Positions 33,712 to 41,847 of a DNA stretch of 60,982 nt are shown here, piece after piece. Numbering within the stretch: the stretch's first letter is position 1; each line of letters begins with the position of its first letter. Both the position numbers and the translations under genes were made by a program. The stretch is taken from positions 1-60,982 of the forward strand of contig JAGQOY010000017.1 of NCBI GenBank assembly GCA_020427005.1, in the 5' to 3' direction. The stretch comes from Planctomycetales bacterium. GTDB taxonomy: Bacteria; Planctomycetota; Planctomycetia; Pirellulales; Pirellulaceae. Below the pieces are notes generated by a model. The model was not told the DNA's origin, ran no database searches, and saw nothing but the letters and a program-made list of their open reading frames with translations.

Positions 33712-35334
33712 ATGAACTTTGCCAACGCCGTCAATGCTTTCGAAAAGACATTGCTAGCGTTTGTCCTCGTACTATTGGGACAGACGACGGGAATGGCACA
33801 GATTCGGCAACCTAAGTACGTCCCAGCGGTTGCTGTCGAGCAGAATCAGGCGGCACAGCATGTGCATCCCGTTCTTCCAGCCAACCATGGCGGGCTACGT
33901 TCCACATCTACTCAGGCCCAACTGGCCAACTACCAATCCGAAATTATCCAAGTACCGCTGTCTCCTGTTGCCATCGATCCAGGCACATTCAGCGTAGCAG
34001 GTGAAGGAAATACGGTAAGCATATTTGCGGATGACGTGGATATACGTATCGTCCTGGCACATCTGGCCGAAGAAATCAATGTCAACATAGTAATTGCCGA
34101 AGACGTTCAAGCTAAAGTCACCACGACTCTAAAGCAAGTTCCGATTTGGCAGGCCCTTGATGCTATTCTCAAGGTAAACGGCCTAGTTTGGAGCCAATCC
34201 GACAATATTATTTACGTCTCCAATATGGAGGCAAAGTCGTCAGTCTCTGGTCGCAGCCTACAAGTGTTCGAACTCAATTATACGGATGCGACCGAAGTCA
34301 TCACTGTGGTGCAAGGATTGCTTTCCCCGATAGGACAAGCTTTTTCGCACGAAGTGGCGGTGGATTCAAGTCGTAATACTCGAGAACGAATCGTGGTCGA
34401 GGACTACCCAGATCGACTGCGCGCTATAAGCCAATACTTGGCGAGTGTTGACAATCCGCCCAGACAAGTTCTGATCGAAGTCAATGTGCTTCAGGTAACA
34501 TTGGATAACAATCAGCGTCATGGCATTAATATGTGGGGCATTGCGCGGGCAGCAGGAGCGCAAATCGATGTTCGCAGCCAAGGATTCGCCGACGGTAACA
34601 GAAGTCCGGGATTCATGATTGGTATTAACGGAACCGACATGGATTCCTTGTTGGAGGCCCTACGATCGAACTCGAATGTACGTACCCTCGCTTCGCCCAA
34701 AGTCTTAGTTGTTAATGGGCAAGAGGCACGGATACAAATTGGCAGCAAGTTTGGTTACTTTGTTACGACCACTACACAGACCAGTACACTTCAGAGCGTG
34801 GACTTCTTGGATATTGGTGTCGTATTGCAGGTTCAGCCGACTATTACCGATGATGGTCAGGTAATGATATCGGTGGCACCCAAGGTATCCGGCGGTCGCA
34901 TCAGTCCCGATACAGGTCTACCAGAGGAAGATACTACCGAAGCCAATACGACAGTGTTGTTACCAGATGGACTCGGCATGGTAATTGGTGGGTTGATCAA
35001 GGAGACTAGTAGCAAGCAGCGGTCATGGGTGCCTTGGTTGGGGGAGCGAAAATACCTGGGGGCATTGTTTCGCAAGTGGTCTGCTGAAGATGAGCGAGTG
35101 GAAGTCGTGATAGCCTTGACTCCTCATATCGTTCCTTTCGGGCAGGAGATCTACGATCGAGAAAACATGCAGTTTCTCATGTCGTCCGGCCAACCACAGA
35201 TGTGGGATGGAATAGAACGATCCTTCAAGCCTCAGTTTACCAGCGACTTGCATCCGATCCTCGAAAACGAAATCGGAAGTTCCTTTACACAGCCCCACCT
35301 CATGGATCTGCCACCTTTAAATTTGAAAAATTGA
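33712..35334 (+). CDS. Secretin, outer-membrane pore (GspD/PilQ)
   Basis: 540-residue outer-membrane channel subunit. A signal peptide (LLAFVLVLLGQTTGMAQ) is followed by an STN/N0-like domain (about 98-165; VNIVIAEDVQAKVTTTLKQV), a single N1-like domain, and the C-terminal secretin domain with VLVVNGQEARIQIGSKFGYF and GLGMVIGGLIKE motifs. It is shorter than typical GspD (about 650) and has fewer N-domains, closer to PilQ. 212 bases separate it from the PilP-like gene; this gap has a CGACTT/AAGTCG hairpin (33533-33547) and several TTGCGG repeats, so the gene may have its own promoter. Confidence 0.93.
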   Translation: MNFANAVNAFEKTLLAFVLVLLGQTTGMAQIRQPKYVPAVAVEQNQAAQHVHPVLPANHGGLRSTSTQAQLANYQSEIIQVPLSPVAIDPGTFSVAGEGNTVSIFADDVDIRIVLAHLAEEINVNIVIAEDVQAKVTTTLKQVPIWQALDAILKVNGLVWSQSDNIIYVSNMEAKSSVSGRSLQVFELNYTDATEVITVVQGLLSPIGQAFSHEVAVDSSRNTRERIVVEDYPDRLRAISQYLASVDNPPRQVLIEVNVLQVTLDNNQRHGINMWGIARAAGAQIDVRSQGFADGNRSPGFMIGINGTDMDSLLEALRSNSNVRTLASPKVLVVNGQEARIQIGSKFGYFVTTTTQTSTLQSVDFLDIGVVLQVQPTITDDGQVMISVAPKVSGGRISPDTGLPEEDTTEANTTVLLPDGLGMVIGGLIKETSSKQRSWVPWLGERKYLGALFRKWSAEDERVEVVIALTPHIVPFGQEIYDRENMQFLMSSGQPQMWDGIERSFKPQFTSDLHPILENEIGSSFTQPHLMDLPPLNLKN

Positions 35335-35421
35335 TTGCCAACTTCCATTGGCGATGGGCTGGATACTTTTGGATTAAAAAGGGAAGGCCACTGGCTCGCT
35401 GGTACGGTCAGATGAAGAAGA

Positions 35422-35443
35422 GTGCCACTGGCTTTGCCAGTGC
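35422..35443 (-). repeat. Inverted single copy of the CACTGGCAAAGCCAGTG palindrome
   Basis: This 22-base sequence is the exact reverse complement of the palindromic core found at 35580-35601 and 35722-35743. A decayed copy (GCCACTGGCTCGCTGG) lies just upstream near 35387. Together these look like a mobile or REP-type palindrome family. Confidence 0.7.
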
Positions 35444-35488
35444 CTAGATGAGTCCAAACTAAGACTCGGAAGTTGGCCCCATGACTGC

Positions 35489-35751
35489 TCAGCGAGTCCA
35501 TCGTAGGCCGTGAGTCCTTGGGTCCATCCCTCATTTGCCAAAATAACGAGACTAGGCAATCCCAACCGTTTGCAAGAACGCACTGGCAAAGCCAGTGGCA
35601 CCCATATGGACGTTCCTACTTGTAAATTGTTCAGCGAGTCCATTGTAGGCCGTGAGTCCTTGGGTCCATCCCTCATTTGCCAAAATAACGAGACTTGGCA
35701 ATCCCAACCGTTTGCAAGAACGCACTGGCAAAGCCAGTGGCACCCATATGG
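35489..35751 (+). repeat. Tandem duplication of a 121-bp element
   Basis: Copies at 35489-35609 and 35631-35751 differ at 2 of 121 positions, with a 21-base non-repeated spacer and a 142-base period. Each copy ends with the palindrome CACTGGCAAAGCCAGTG and CCATATGG. No reading frame of credible composition runs through them. The region 35335-35767 otherwise has no gene. Near identity suggests a recent duplication. Confidence 0.9.
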
Positions 35752-35767
35752 TTGACCTACGTGCGAA

Positions 35768-36352
35768 TTATCCAGCACGTCCTCGAATGAAAGCCCGCAA
35801 CATCCAACGCAAACTGGCCAATACGGCTCCGAACAGATAGAGTGCACTGAATGCAGAAGCGGTGCCACCAAGCAAATAAGTAAACCGCCAATCAGCGTAG
35901 ACTGTTTGCCTCAATTGTCCTACAGAGTCATCGTTTAGGAAAGTTTCTAACTCACTTTTCCATTGTTCAACTCGAGTCGGATCCGCTTGAATTCGCAATT
36001 TGGTTTCAGCATTCTCTAAGATGAGTTCGCCTTCGGCCAAACGGGTTGCTGTCTTGCGTTGTTTGTTTTCAGCGTTGCTAGGTTTGCTTGAATGAGTTTG
36101 ACTGGCTCGGCTTTGCACAGACGTGACAGATTCAAGTTCTTTTTTGAGCGCAGGCACGAACAGCAACACGTATGACCAGGTTCGCGCGTGAACTTGGCCC
36201 GACGCGCGTTCCAGTTCAATTGTTGAGACAGGAGCTATGAAAGTAATGAATGCAGGCACAAGTACAAAGCCAAAAATGGCAATAGACTGTGTAATGAGCA
36301 CCGAAAGGAAATTGGTTTTCTTGATTTGCTCACCTGCCGCGCAATTTGTCAT
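35768..36352 (-). CDS. Hypothetical two-helix membrane protein
   Basis: Not recognised. From ATG 36352 it has 194 residues: a hydrophobic segment near the N-terminus (VLITQSIAIFGFVLVPAFITFIA), a hydrophilic Lys/Glu/Ser-rich middle with coiled-coil tendency, and a second hydrophobic segment near the C-terminus (FTYLLGGTASAFSALYLFGAVLA) with a basic tail (RAFIRGRAG). A TTG at 36379 would add 9 residues. The 121-bp repeats lie immediately past its 3' end. Function unknown. Confidence 0.65.
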   Translation of the reverse strand: MTNCAAGEQIKKTNFLSVLITQSIAIFGFVLVPAFITFIAPVSTIELERASGQVHARTWSYVLLFVPALKKELESVTSVQSRASQTHSSKPSNAENKQRKTATRLAEGELILENAETKLRIQADPTRVEQWKSELETFLNDDSVGQLRQTVYADWRFTYLLGGTASAFSALYLFGAVLASLRWMLRAFIRGRAG

Positions 36353-36516
36353 AAAGTGAAACCCCAACCACGGACCCAAAAGTTAACTTTGGAGCACTCT
36401 AACCAAAAAAGAAACGTCTACACAACGTTTCCTTTTGGAATTTCCAGGATGGCGATGATCAGTTGGCGAAACTCCGTGAGTGGGCTTTCACTGCATACCT
36501 GAATTGTGAATGGTTA

Positions 36517-37851
36517 TTAGGGTAGACGTTTGATGGCCACACTCCTGAATCTTACAGGATCGTTGTGACCGGCAAATCCAAAAGAGCCCTGCATACGATC
36601 CTTGCCTGGGTGAGGTCGACCAGCCATAAACTCGGTCACTTGTGAGAGATCACCGTCAAGGATGACAGTTCCATTGAGCTCGACTTTGATATTCGTACCT
36701 GTCACAGTCACTTCTTGATAATTCCACTCGCCAGCTGGTCGAAGATATCCGCGATGCGCGGCAATCATGCCGTAGGCAGAACCGTGGTATTGTCGAGTAT
36801 CGAGCTTGGAATATTTTTCATGTGCATCGTCGAGTACCTGTAGTTCGCACATTCCGACGTATGCCGTGTCACCCTCGCCAGGGTATCGGATTGCCAAACC
36901 ATTGTTGCATCCTGGAGGTATTTGAATTTCCATTCGGGCTACGAAGTTAGCGTATTCCTCGGCGGTATGCAGCACTCCACCATGACCCGATTTGCACTGT
37001 ATTGCACCATCAACAACCTCGTAATTGGCTAATGCGCCCTGCCAGCCATCCAAGTCTTGACCATTAAACAGCGAGGTAAACGAATCTCCAGAATGTTCAC
37101 TAAGCCAATGGTTGGCCTCGCTGCTACTAAGTTCGCGAACGAATAGGTTCCGCCACTGAATCTCGCCCCCATGGGTCTGCAATTGAATTGGACCATGCGC
37201 GAAAAGGGGCGATTTGCGATCCCAAAAATTCTCCATAATCGCATGGTCAACTACTAGCTGGTCGTTGAGCCACACACTAGTTCTTGCCCCAACTTGAACG
37301 ATACGGAACTTGTTCCATTGTCCAAAGGGTTTGTCGGCCAATACCAGTGGATCTTTTCCTTTTGCACCAGCACTGTTGTTCCATAGTCCCCCAGAGCCCT
37401 TTTCAGCGCCGTTTTTCTTCTCCTTCGGATTCGTGTGGTCCCAGATTTGTACTTGGGGTGTCCCACGCAAGTAGATTCCGCTGTCGGCAATTGGAACTGT
37501 ACGATATTCGATCAGCAACTCAATATCACCGTATTGTTTGTCTGTTGTTAAGTAAACGCCTTTTCCATCGTTGACCAGCACTCCATCTTGTGTAGTCCAA
37601 TGACTGAGCATGTCCTCGCGCCAGGCTGCCTTTTGTTCGTCGCTGGCTTCGTCATACTTCCGAGGATCCAAATGGGGGCGACCATGCCAGCCAGCCAGAT
37701 CTTGGCCATTAAGCAAAGCTCGAAACCCGTCTGGAGGTGAGGTCACTTGGGCAAAGGAAGTTGGCGTCAGCAAGCAAATACAAACGAATAATCCCTGCAA
37801 CCAAGTTCTGAGAGAATGTCCGTGTAATGAAACTTGAAAACGCATCTTCAT
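36517..37851 (-). CDS. Secreted protein with two DUF1080 (3-keto-disaccharide hydrolase-type) domains
   Basis: 444-residue exported protein. A signal peptide (LQGLFVCICLLTPTSFA) ends near residue 34. Two copies of the DUF1080 concanavalin-like domain follow: about 40-243 (FRALLNGQDLAGWHG) and 258-444 (FTSLFNGQDLDGWQG). DUF1080 proteins are abundant in planctomycetes, and some act on 3-keto-glycosides or bind sugars. Which sugar is used here cannot be told. The two domains share the entry motif but diverge beyond it, so the duplication is old. The flanking gap 37852-38079 shows nothing. Confidence 0.9.
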   Translation of the reverse strand: MKMRFQVSLHGHSLRTWLQGLFVCICLLTPTSFAQVTSPPDGFRALLNGQDLAGWHGRPHLDPRKYDEASDEQKAAWREDMLSHWTTQDGVLVNDGKGVYLTTDKQYGDIELLIEYRTVPIADSGIYLRGTPQVQIWDHTNPKEKKNGAEKGSGGLWNNSAGAKGKDPLVLADKPFGQWNKFRIVQVGARTSVWLNDQLVVDHAIMENFWDRKSPLFAHGPIQLQTHGGEIQWRNLFVRELSSSEANHWLSEHSGDSFTSLFNGQDLDGWQGALANYEVVDGAIQCKSGHGGVLHTAEEYANFVARMEIQIPPGCNNGLAIRYPGEGDTAYVGMCELQVLDDAHEKYSKLDTRQYHGSAYGMIAAHRGYLRPAGEWNYQEVTVTGTNIKVELNGTVILDGDLSQVTEFMAGRPHPGKDRMQGSFGFAGHNDPVRFRSVAIKRLP

Positions 37852-38079
37852 TCTCCTGGTGTTCGGTGATAGGAAGGGGGAAGGTACCGGTAAGTCAGAG
37901 TTTGGATCTTATTCGAAAATCAAGGTCAATATGCGTTGCGCCGCTCTTGGGCAACAGATCCGTGGACTTGTAAGGGGAAAGTTCTGATTTCGCACTATTC
38001 TAACCAATCGCCAGACAGTGGGATGCGTAGCCTAGATTCTTACCGAGTCGAATTTCAAGTAAAAGTACTGCATGCAACT

Positions 38080-39690
38080 TTAGCCGGTGTTGCTTTCCGA
38101 CCCTGCTTGCCAAAAGATGGGCCAGGGCGCATAACGGGAAAGCTGTGATGCAATTTGAAAGGACGGCACGAATAGGGCAATTTGCGAGCTGGGTATAATT
38201 GAAAGATCGACATCACCTATAGTCCGCCATTCCAGCTCGGTCTCCCAATTGGATGACTCTTTTCTCCTTCCCACCGGTTGGAAAAAAGGTTGCTCAGTTT
38301 TAGGTAGTTCTTTAAAACGCTTTTCCGTTCCATAGATTACAGGCCTAGCGCCCATAGTTTTCAGAAATTCGCGCCGCATCAACAGGCCAAACGGTTCCCA
38401 ATCCCATCGGCCCAAATGAGCCTGAAATCGTCGTCTACGGAGCAATTCTGGTACAGGAACTGCGGACAAACTGACACATGGTACCTCGGTACGAGTCAAT
38501 CGCGACGTTGCTCGAATTTTTCGATCATGGATGATTTGTAACAACGTGGTCAAAGGGTCGGTTGATTCCAAATAACCGTTTAACCAGCAGCGCACAGCAA
38601 ACTCTGATATCGTCTCATCCGGTTGGCGGCCTGAAAAGCCACGAGTACAGTGAGTCAGCCATCCCCAAGCCGCTGTGGTGTCGGGATCTGTAGAGTCCGC
38701 AGTTTTGTGCCACAGGCGCGGAAACGGACAAACAACCTGCTGCGTAGCGTGAGGGCGGAAATGACAATGCGCCGGCAGGCTGTTCTTCTGGTTTTGTTGT
38801 TGAGATATGTACCAGCCAACGGCTCCAACTTGCAACCAGTAGGATACTCCAGGCAATCCATGAGAATGAGTTGAACCTGATTGTAGGTCACTCGGTGTTT
38901 CTGTAACTTTTTCGATGACTACCCTTACCGAGCCCGTCGGAAATCTAATGTCCGATAAGCGAGTGTGCAAAAGTTCAGCGGTATGACCGCCAGTTCGCGC
39001 ATGAAGAACGAACAGTACATTCGATAAACAATGTACGACTCGATCCTGAAGCGGGTGTGGCGAAACCGTGCGAGTGGAAATGTCTGAATTGAATTCAGGT
39101 GACAGCCAAAGTTTATGGCGCTCGGATCGGTAGTCGGCATCGAGCCAACGTGCCAGTATGTTGGTTAACCAATCGACACACGATTCTCGTTTCGGTAATT
39201 GAACAAGCGTGTGCGGAAAGTTCGAGATGTGGCAAAATCTATACACGACTTCGCTAAGAGTCGTTTTGGGGACGATCAGCAAACGAAATTGTTCGCGATG
39301 CATAGCTTGCAAACAACGATCGATCATTTGGGGCCAAGAAGGCAATTTCCTGCCATGGCGACCGAGCTGTGAGCTAACCAGACCAGCATAACGAGAATTT
39401 TTTGGGAAATGTTGCTCGTGCCCTGCATACCAACGTTCGCCGAGCCACTCCTGAACCGTTGGTTGCCAAGGATTTGGCCAGCTCGATTGCAAGGTCCATC
39501 CGCGGCTGACAATTGTTTCTAGCTCTTTTCGGCCTCGAGAATTGAGGAATTGGTTCAAGTGCGGTTGTAGCAGCTGTCGCAAAAAGCAACCCGAGAAATT
39601 CGCAAACGCAGTAGCGATAGTGGGCAGGTCAACCCTATCACAAAACCAGCTTCTTAATTGAAGTGCCTCAAGTAAAAGCGGTGCATTCAT
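38080..39690 (-). CDS. Unknown 536-residue protein
   Basis: I do not recognise a family. From ATG 39690 (TTG 39699 is an alternative) it encodes a soluble, Trp/His/Arg-rich protein without signal peptide or membrane helices. The C-terminal part (DVDLSIIPSSQIALFVPSFQIASQLSRYAPWPIFWQ) looks like a compact conserved-type domain. The start lies only about 10 bases after the mrp stop codon, so the two genes are almost certainly co-transcribed and perhaps translationally coupled. That pairing is the only functional clue. Confidence 0.7.
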   Translation of the reverse strand: MNAPLLLEALQLRSWFCDRVDLPTIATAFANFSGCFLRQLLQPHLNQFLNSRGRKELETIVSRGWTLQSSWPNPWQPTVQEWLGERWYAGHEQHFPKNSRYAGLVSSQLGRHGRKLPSWPQMIDRCLQAMHREQFRLLIVPKTTLSEVVYRFCHISNFPHTLVQLPKRESCVDWLTNILARWLDADYRSERHKLWLSPEFNSDISTRTVSPHPLQDRVVHCLSNVLFVLHARTGGHTAELLHTRLSDIRFPTGSVRVVIEKVTETPSDLQSGSTHSHGLPGVSYWLQVGAVGWYISQQQNQKNSLPAHCHFRPHATQQVVCPFPRLWHKTADSTDPDTTAAWGWLTHCTRGFSGRQPDETISEFAVRCWLNGYLESTDPLTTLLQIIHDRKIRATSRLTRTEVPCVSLSAVPVPELLRRRRFQAHLGRWDWEPFGLLMRREFLKTMGARPVIYGTEKRFKELPKTEQPFFQPVGRRKESSNWETELEWRTIGDVDLSIIPSSQIALFVPSFQIASQLSRYAPWPIFWQAGSESNTG

Positions 39691-39700
39691 GTGAACCAAA

Positions 39701-40792
39701 TCACAAAACGGGCAAGGCTGCTCCTGCAGGTTTGCTTGCGGCCTGTTGACTCAATTGCAGCAGTATAGACTGTACGATCTTATCGATAGCCGTGCTGCAA
39801 ATCGGATTCTCGAGAGCTGTAGCCAGATTTCCAGAATCGGAGTCTTCGCGCAATTGAATGTTGAGGGGTACCTCGCCAAGGAATGGAATCGATAGTTCTT
39901 CGGCTTTCTCTCTCGCTCCGCCGCGACCAAATATATCGTAACGCTGTCCACACGCAGTGCATACAAAGCCGCTCATGTTCTCGACCATGCCCAACACAGG
40001 AATCTTGGTTTTCTGAAACATGGCTACCGCTTTGACGGCGTCCAGTAATGCCACCTGTTGTGGCGTACACACTACAACTGCGCCAGCAAGAGGAACGAGT
40101 TGCGACAAGGTGAGAGCCACATCCCCAGTTCCCGGTGGCATGTCAACGATCAAGTAATCCAAGGCTCCCCAATAGGTGTCGCGCAAAAACTGAGCAATAG
40201 AGCCATGCAACATCGGACCACGCCAGATCACTGCTTGATTGGCTTCGACAAGGAAGCCCATCGACATAACGGGAATATCCTGGAAATAGATAGGTTGTAT
40301 TTTCGCGTTAATGACTTCGGGCCGTCCACTGAGTCCGAGCAGATGTGGCACACTGGGGCCATACACGTCCGCGTCCATCAATCCCACTTTCGCACCAGCA
40401 GCCTGAAGACGAAGGGCAATTGAGGTTGCAATTGTGCTTTTTCCTACACCTCCTTTGCCAGATCCAACCGCAATGATGCTCTTGACTGATAGGCCGAATT
40501 GTCCCAATGGGACAGGTGGACGATCTAAGGGTTCAATTTGTACATCGATAGGCATGCTGACCAAATCGGGAGATGCCAATCGAACGGCTTCTTCGGTTTG
40601 TGTCATTATGTGACTCCGTAACGGCCAACTGTAAGTTGTAATGTGCAGAGTTACAACGAGTCGGTCGTTGACGACTCGGACCGTACCTACCTGATTGGTC
40701 TTGCTCAGATTTCGGCCGGTCTCCGGGTCTCGTAGCCGTCCAACTTCTTCTCGGATTTTTTGTTCGGTAGCTGGCTCAAGAGTCATGTTCAT
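39701..40792 (-). CDS. mrp: Mrp/NBP35 family Fe-S cluster carrier ATPase
   Basis: 363-residue P-loop ATPase that carries and delivers Fe-S clusters. An N-terminal MIP18-type domain (about 5-85) precedes the deviant Walker A GKGGVGKST near 112-120. Switch and Walker B motifs (DADVYGPSVP, DYLIVDMPPGTGD) and the CTAC cluster-binding pair in the C-terminal half are all present. It is followed directly by the unknown 536-residue protein. An Fe-S role links it loosely with the cysteine desulfurase at 17-18 kb, but the two are not adjacent. Confidence 0.95.
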   Translation of the reverse strand: MNMTLEPATEQKIREEVGRLRDPETGRNLSKTNQVGTVRVVNDRLVVTLHITTYSWPLRSHIMTQTEEAVRLASPDLVSMPIDVQIEPLDRPPVPLGQFGLSVKSIIAVGSGKGGVGKSTIATSIALRLQAAGAKVGLMDADVYGPSVPHLLGLSGRPEVINAKIQPIYFQDIPVMSMGFLVEANQAVIWRGPMLHGSIAQFLRDTYWGALDYLIVDMPPGTGDVALTLSQLVPLAGAVVVCTPQQVALLDAVKAVAMFQKTKIPVLGMVENMSGFVCTACGQRYDIFGRGGAREKAEELSIPFLGEVPLNIQLREDSDSGNLATALENPICSTAIDKIVQSILLQLSQQAASKPAGAALPVL

Positions 40793-40891
40793 GTATTCAA
40801 AGCGTGTATGGACTGCGTGGCTTAGTAAATACGTGGCTTAATAAAAATTGGTGTGCTTATTTCTAAATAGCGCTGCGCGATGATGACCTGT

Positions 40892-40917
40892 GAGCCGAAG
40901 GCTGTAAGGCCTCGGGC
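40892..40917 (+). repeat. REP-like imperfect palindrome
   Basis: GAGCCGAAGGC, a TGTAA spacer and GGCCTCGGGC form an imperfect hairpin in the gap 40793-41009 between mrp and the 164-residue hypothetical gene. Only one copy is seen here. Its resemblance to planctomycete intergenic palindromes is from memory and unverified. Confidence 0.35.
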
Positions 40918-41009
40918 AGTACTCGGGACCCGGTCGCTCGCGCGATACATCCCGTGATAAATCCGAGTTCATAATCGCGCACGTTCATTTAGATGTCACT
41001 CACTGTTAT

Positions 41010-41504
41010 TTAGATCTCACCGTGCCCCCAGGGCAACCGATCGATCAATTCTGCACTTAGGAAAGGACTACTTACGGTTTCCGTAGGCAGGGAATCGACT
41101 AACTGCGTCAAGTGATTTTGTAATGATGGTATATCGGGAATGACCGATTGGGCACCCGACTGAACTAATAGAGAAACAAATTCAGGGGTGGAATTTGACA
41201 GATATATAAGATTATGAGTCTGGTAACAAAGATTATTTGACTGATTGGGGAATTCGCTTGTTGAGGATCGGTCACTTATTCTCGCTACCAACCGGCTAAC
41301 AACGACAGCCTGAAGCGGATCGGTGAGCACCCAAATTCTGAGAGCGTAGCTTGAAAACTCAGTCGATGACTGCAAGTTTGGAATGAAAGCAAAATGCAAT
41401 CCCTTCCCCGCCGAACCTAACTTTCGGGTCAGAGTATCAACAATGACCGTTGACACTACCCGCTCCTCATCCCAAACCGCACACTTCAAGACTTGATTTT
41501 GCAT
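41010..41504 (-). CDS. Hypothetical protein, 164 residues
   Basis: Not recognised. A soluble protein with alternating hydrophobic strands (LHFAFIPN, LRIWVLTDPLQAVVVSRLV, HNLIYLSNSTPEFVSLLVQSGAQSVIPDI) that read like an alpha/beta fold, possibly a degenerate receiver-like domain, though no phospho-acceptor Asp is evident. The ending ELIDRLPWGHGEI is distinctive. It stands alone between mrp and the DUF1549 gene, transcribed on the minus strand. Composition is gene-like, but existence rests on the open frame alone. Confidence 0.55.
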   Translation of the reverse strand: MQNQVLKCAVWDEERVVSTVIVDTLTRKLGSAGKGLHFAFIPNLQSSTEFSSYALRIWVLTDPLQAVVVSRLVARISDRSSTSEFPNQSNNLCYQTHNLIYLSNSTPEFVSLLVQSGAQSVIPDIPSLQNHLTQLVDSLPTETVSSPFLSAELIDRLPWGHGEI

Positions 41505-41847
41505 AGGTCAAAAAACGTTTCGGGTTAAGTAGCTTTCGAGTAACGCAAAATTAAAAATGTTGCCCGACCCACATTCTCCCCATTCTTGGAATTAGACGGC
41601 AAGAACCACGCAGAGAAAACGCCCTATTTTAGGACTTTGCGGCCTATATAGCAGGGCAACGTTTTTGCCAACGCAGTCGCGGGCGTGTTACAATGAAACA
41701 TCTCGAAATACCACCAATCCCTACACACTCATTAGGTGTGTGGTCACCCGGGCGCCCGCCTTAGAGCCTGCAACAGTTAAGCTGCGCGCTGAAAATAGGC
41801 TGCGCGGAACGCAAAAACGATTCCATTTTGTGTGAAAAGAATCTCGC
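41505..41847. other. Leader and promoter region of the DUF1549-DUF1501 pair
   Basis: 343 bases with no gene. Besides the promoter listed separately, the presumed leader contains an 8-bp hairpin (CTACACAC...GTGTGTGG, 41721-41743) and a GC palindrome (CGGGCGCCCG near 41749). These could be regulatory, but nothing identifies a known riboswitch. Confidence 0.4.
41665..41694 (+). promoter_or_regulatory. Sigma-70-type promoter upstream of the DUF1549 gene
   Basis: TTGCCA (41665-41670) and TACAAT (41689-41694) are separated by 18 bases; each box matches consensus at 5 of 6 positions. The predicted start near 41701 leaves a leader of about 147 bases before the ATG at 41848. Confidence 0.6.

Noticed and set aside
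35489..35751. CRISPR or insertion sequence at the 121-bp repeats
   Set aside because: Only two long copies, no cas or transposase gene, and no terminal inverted repeats enclosing a reading frame.
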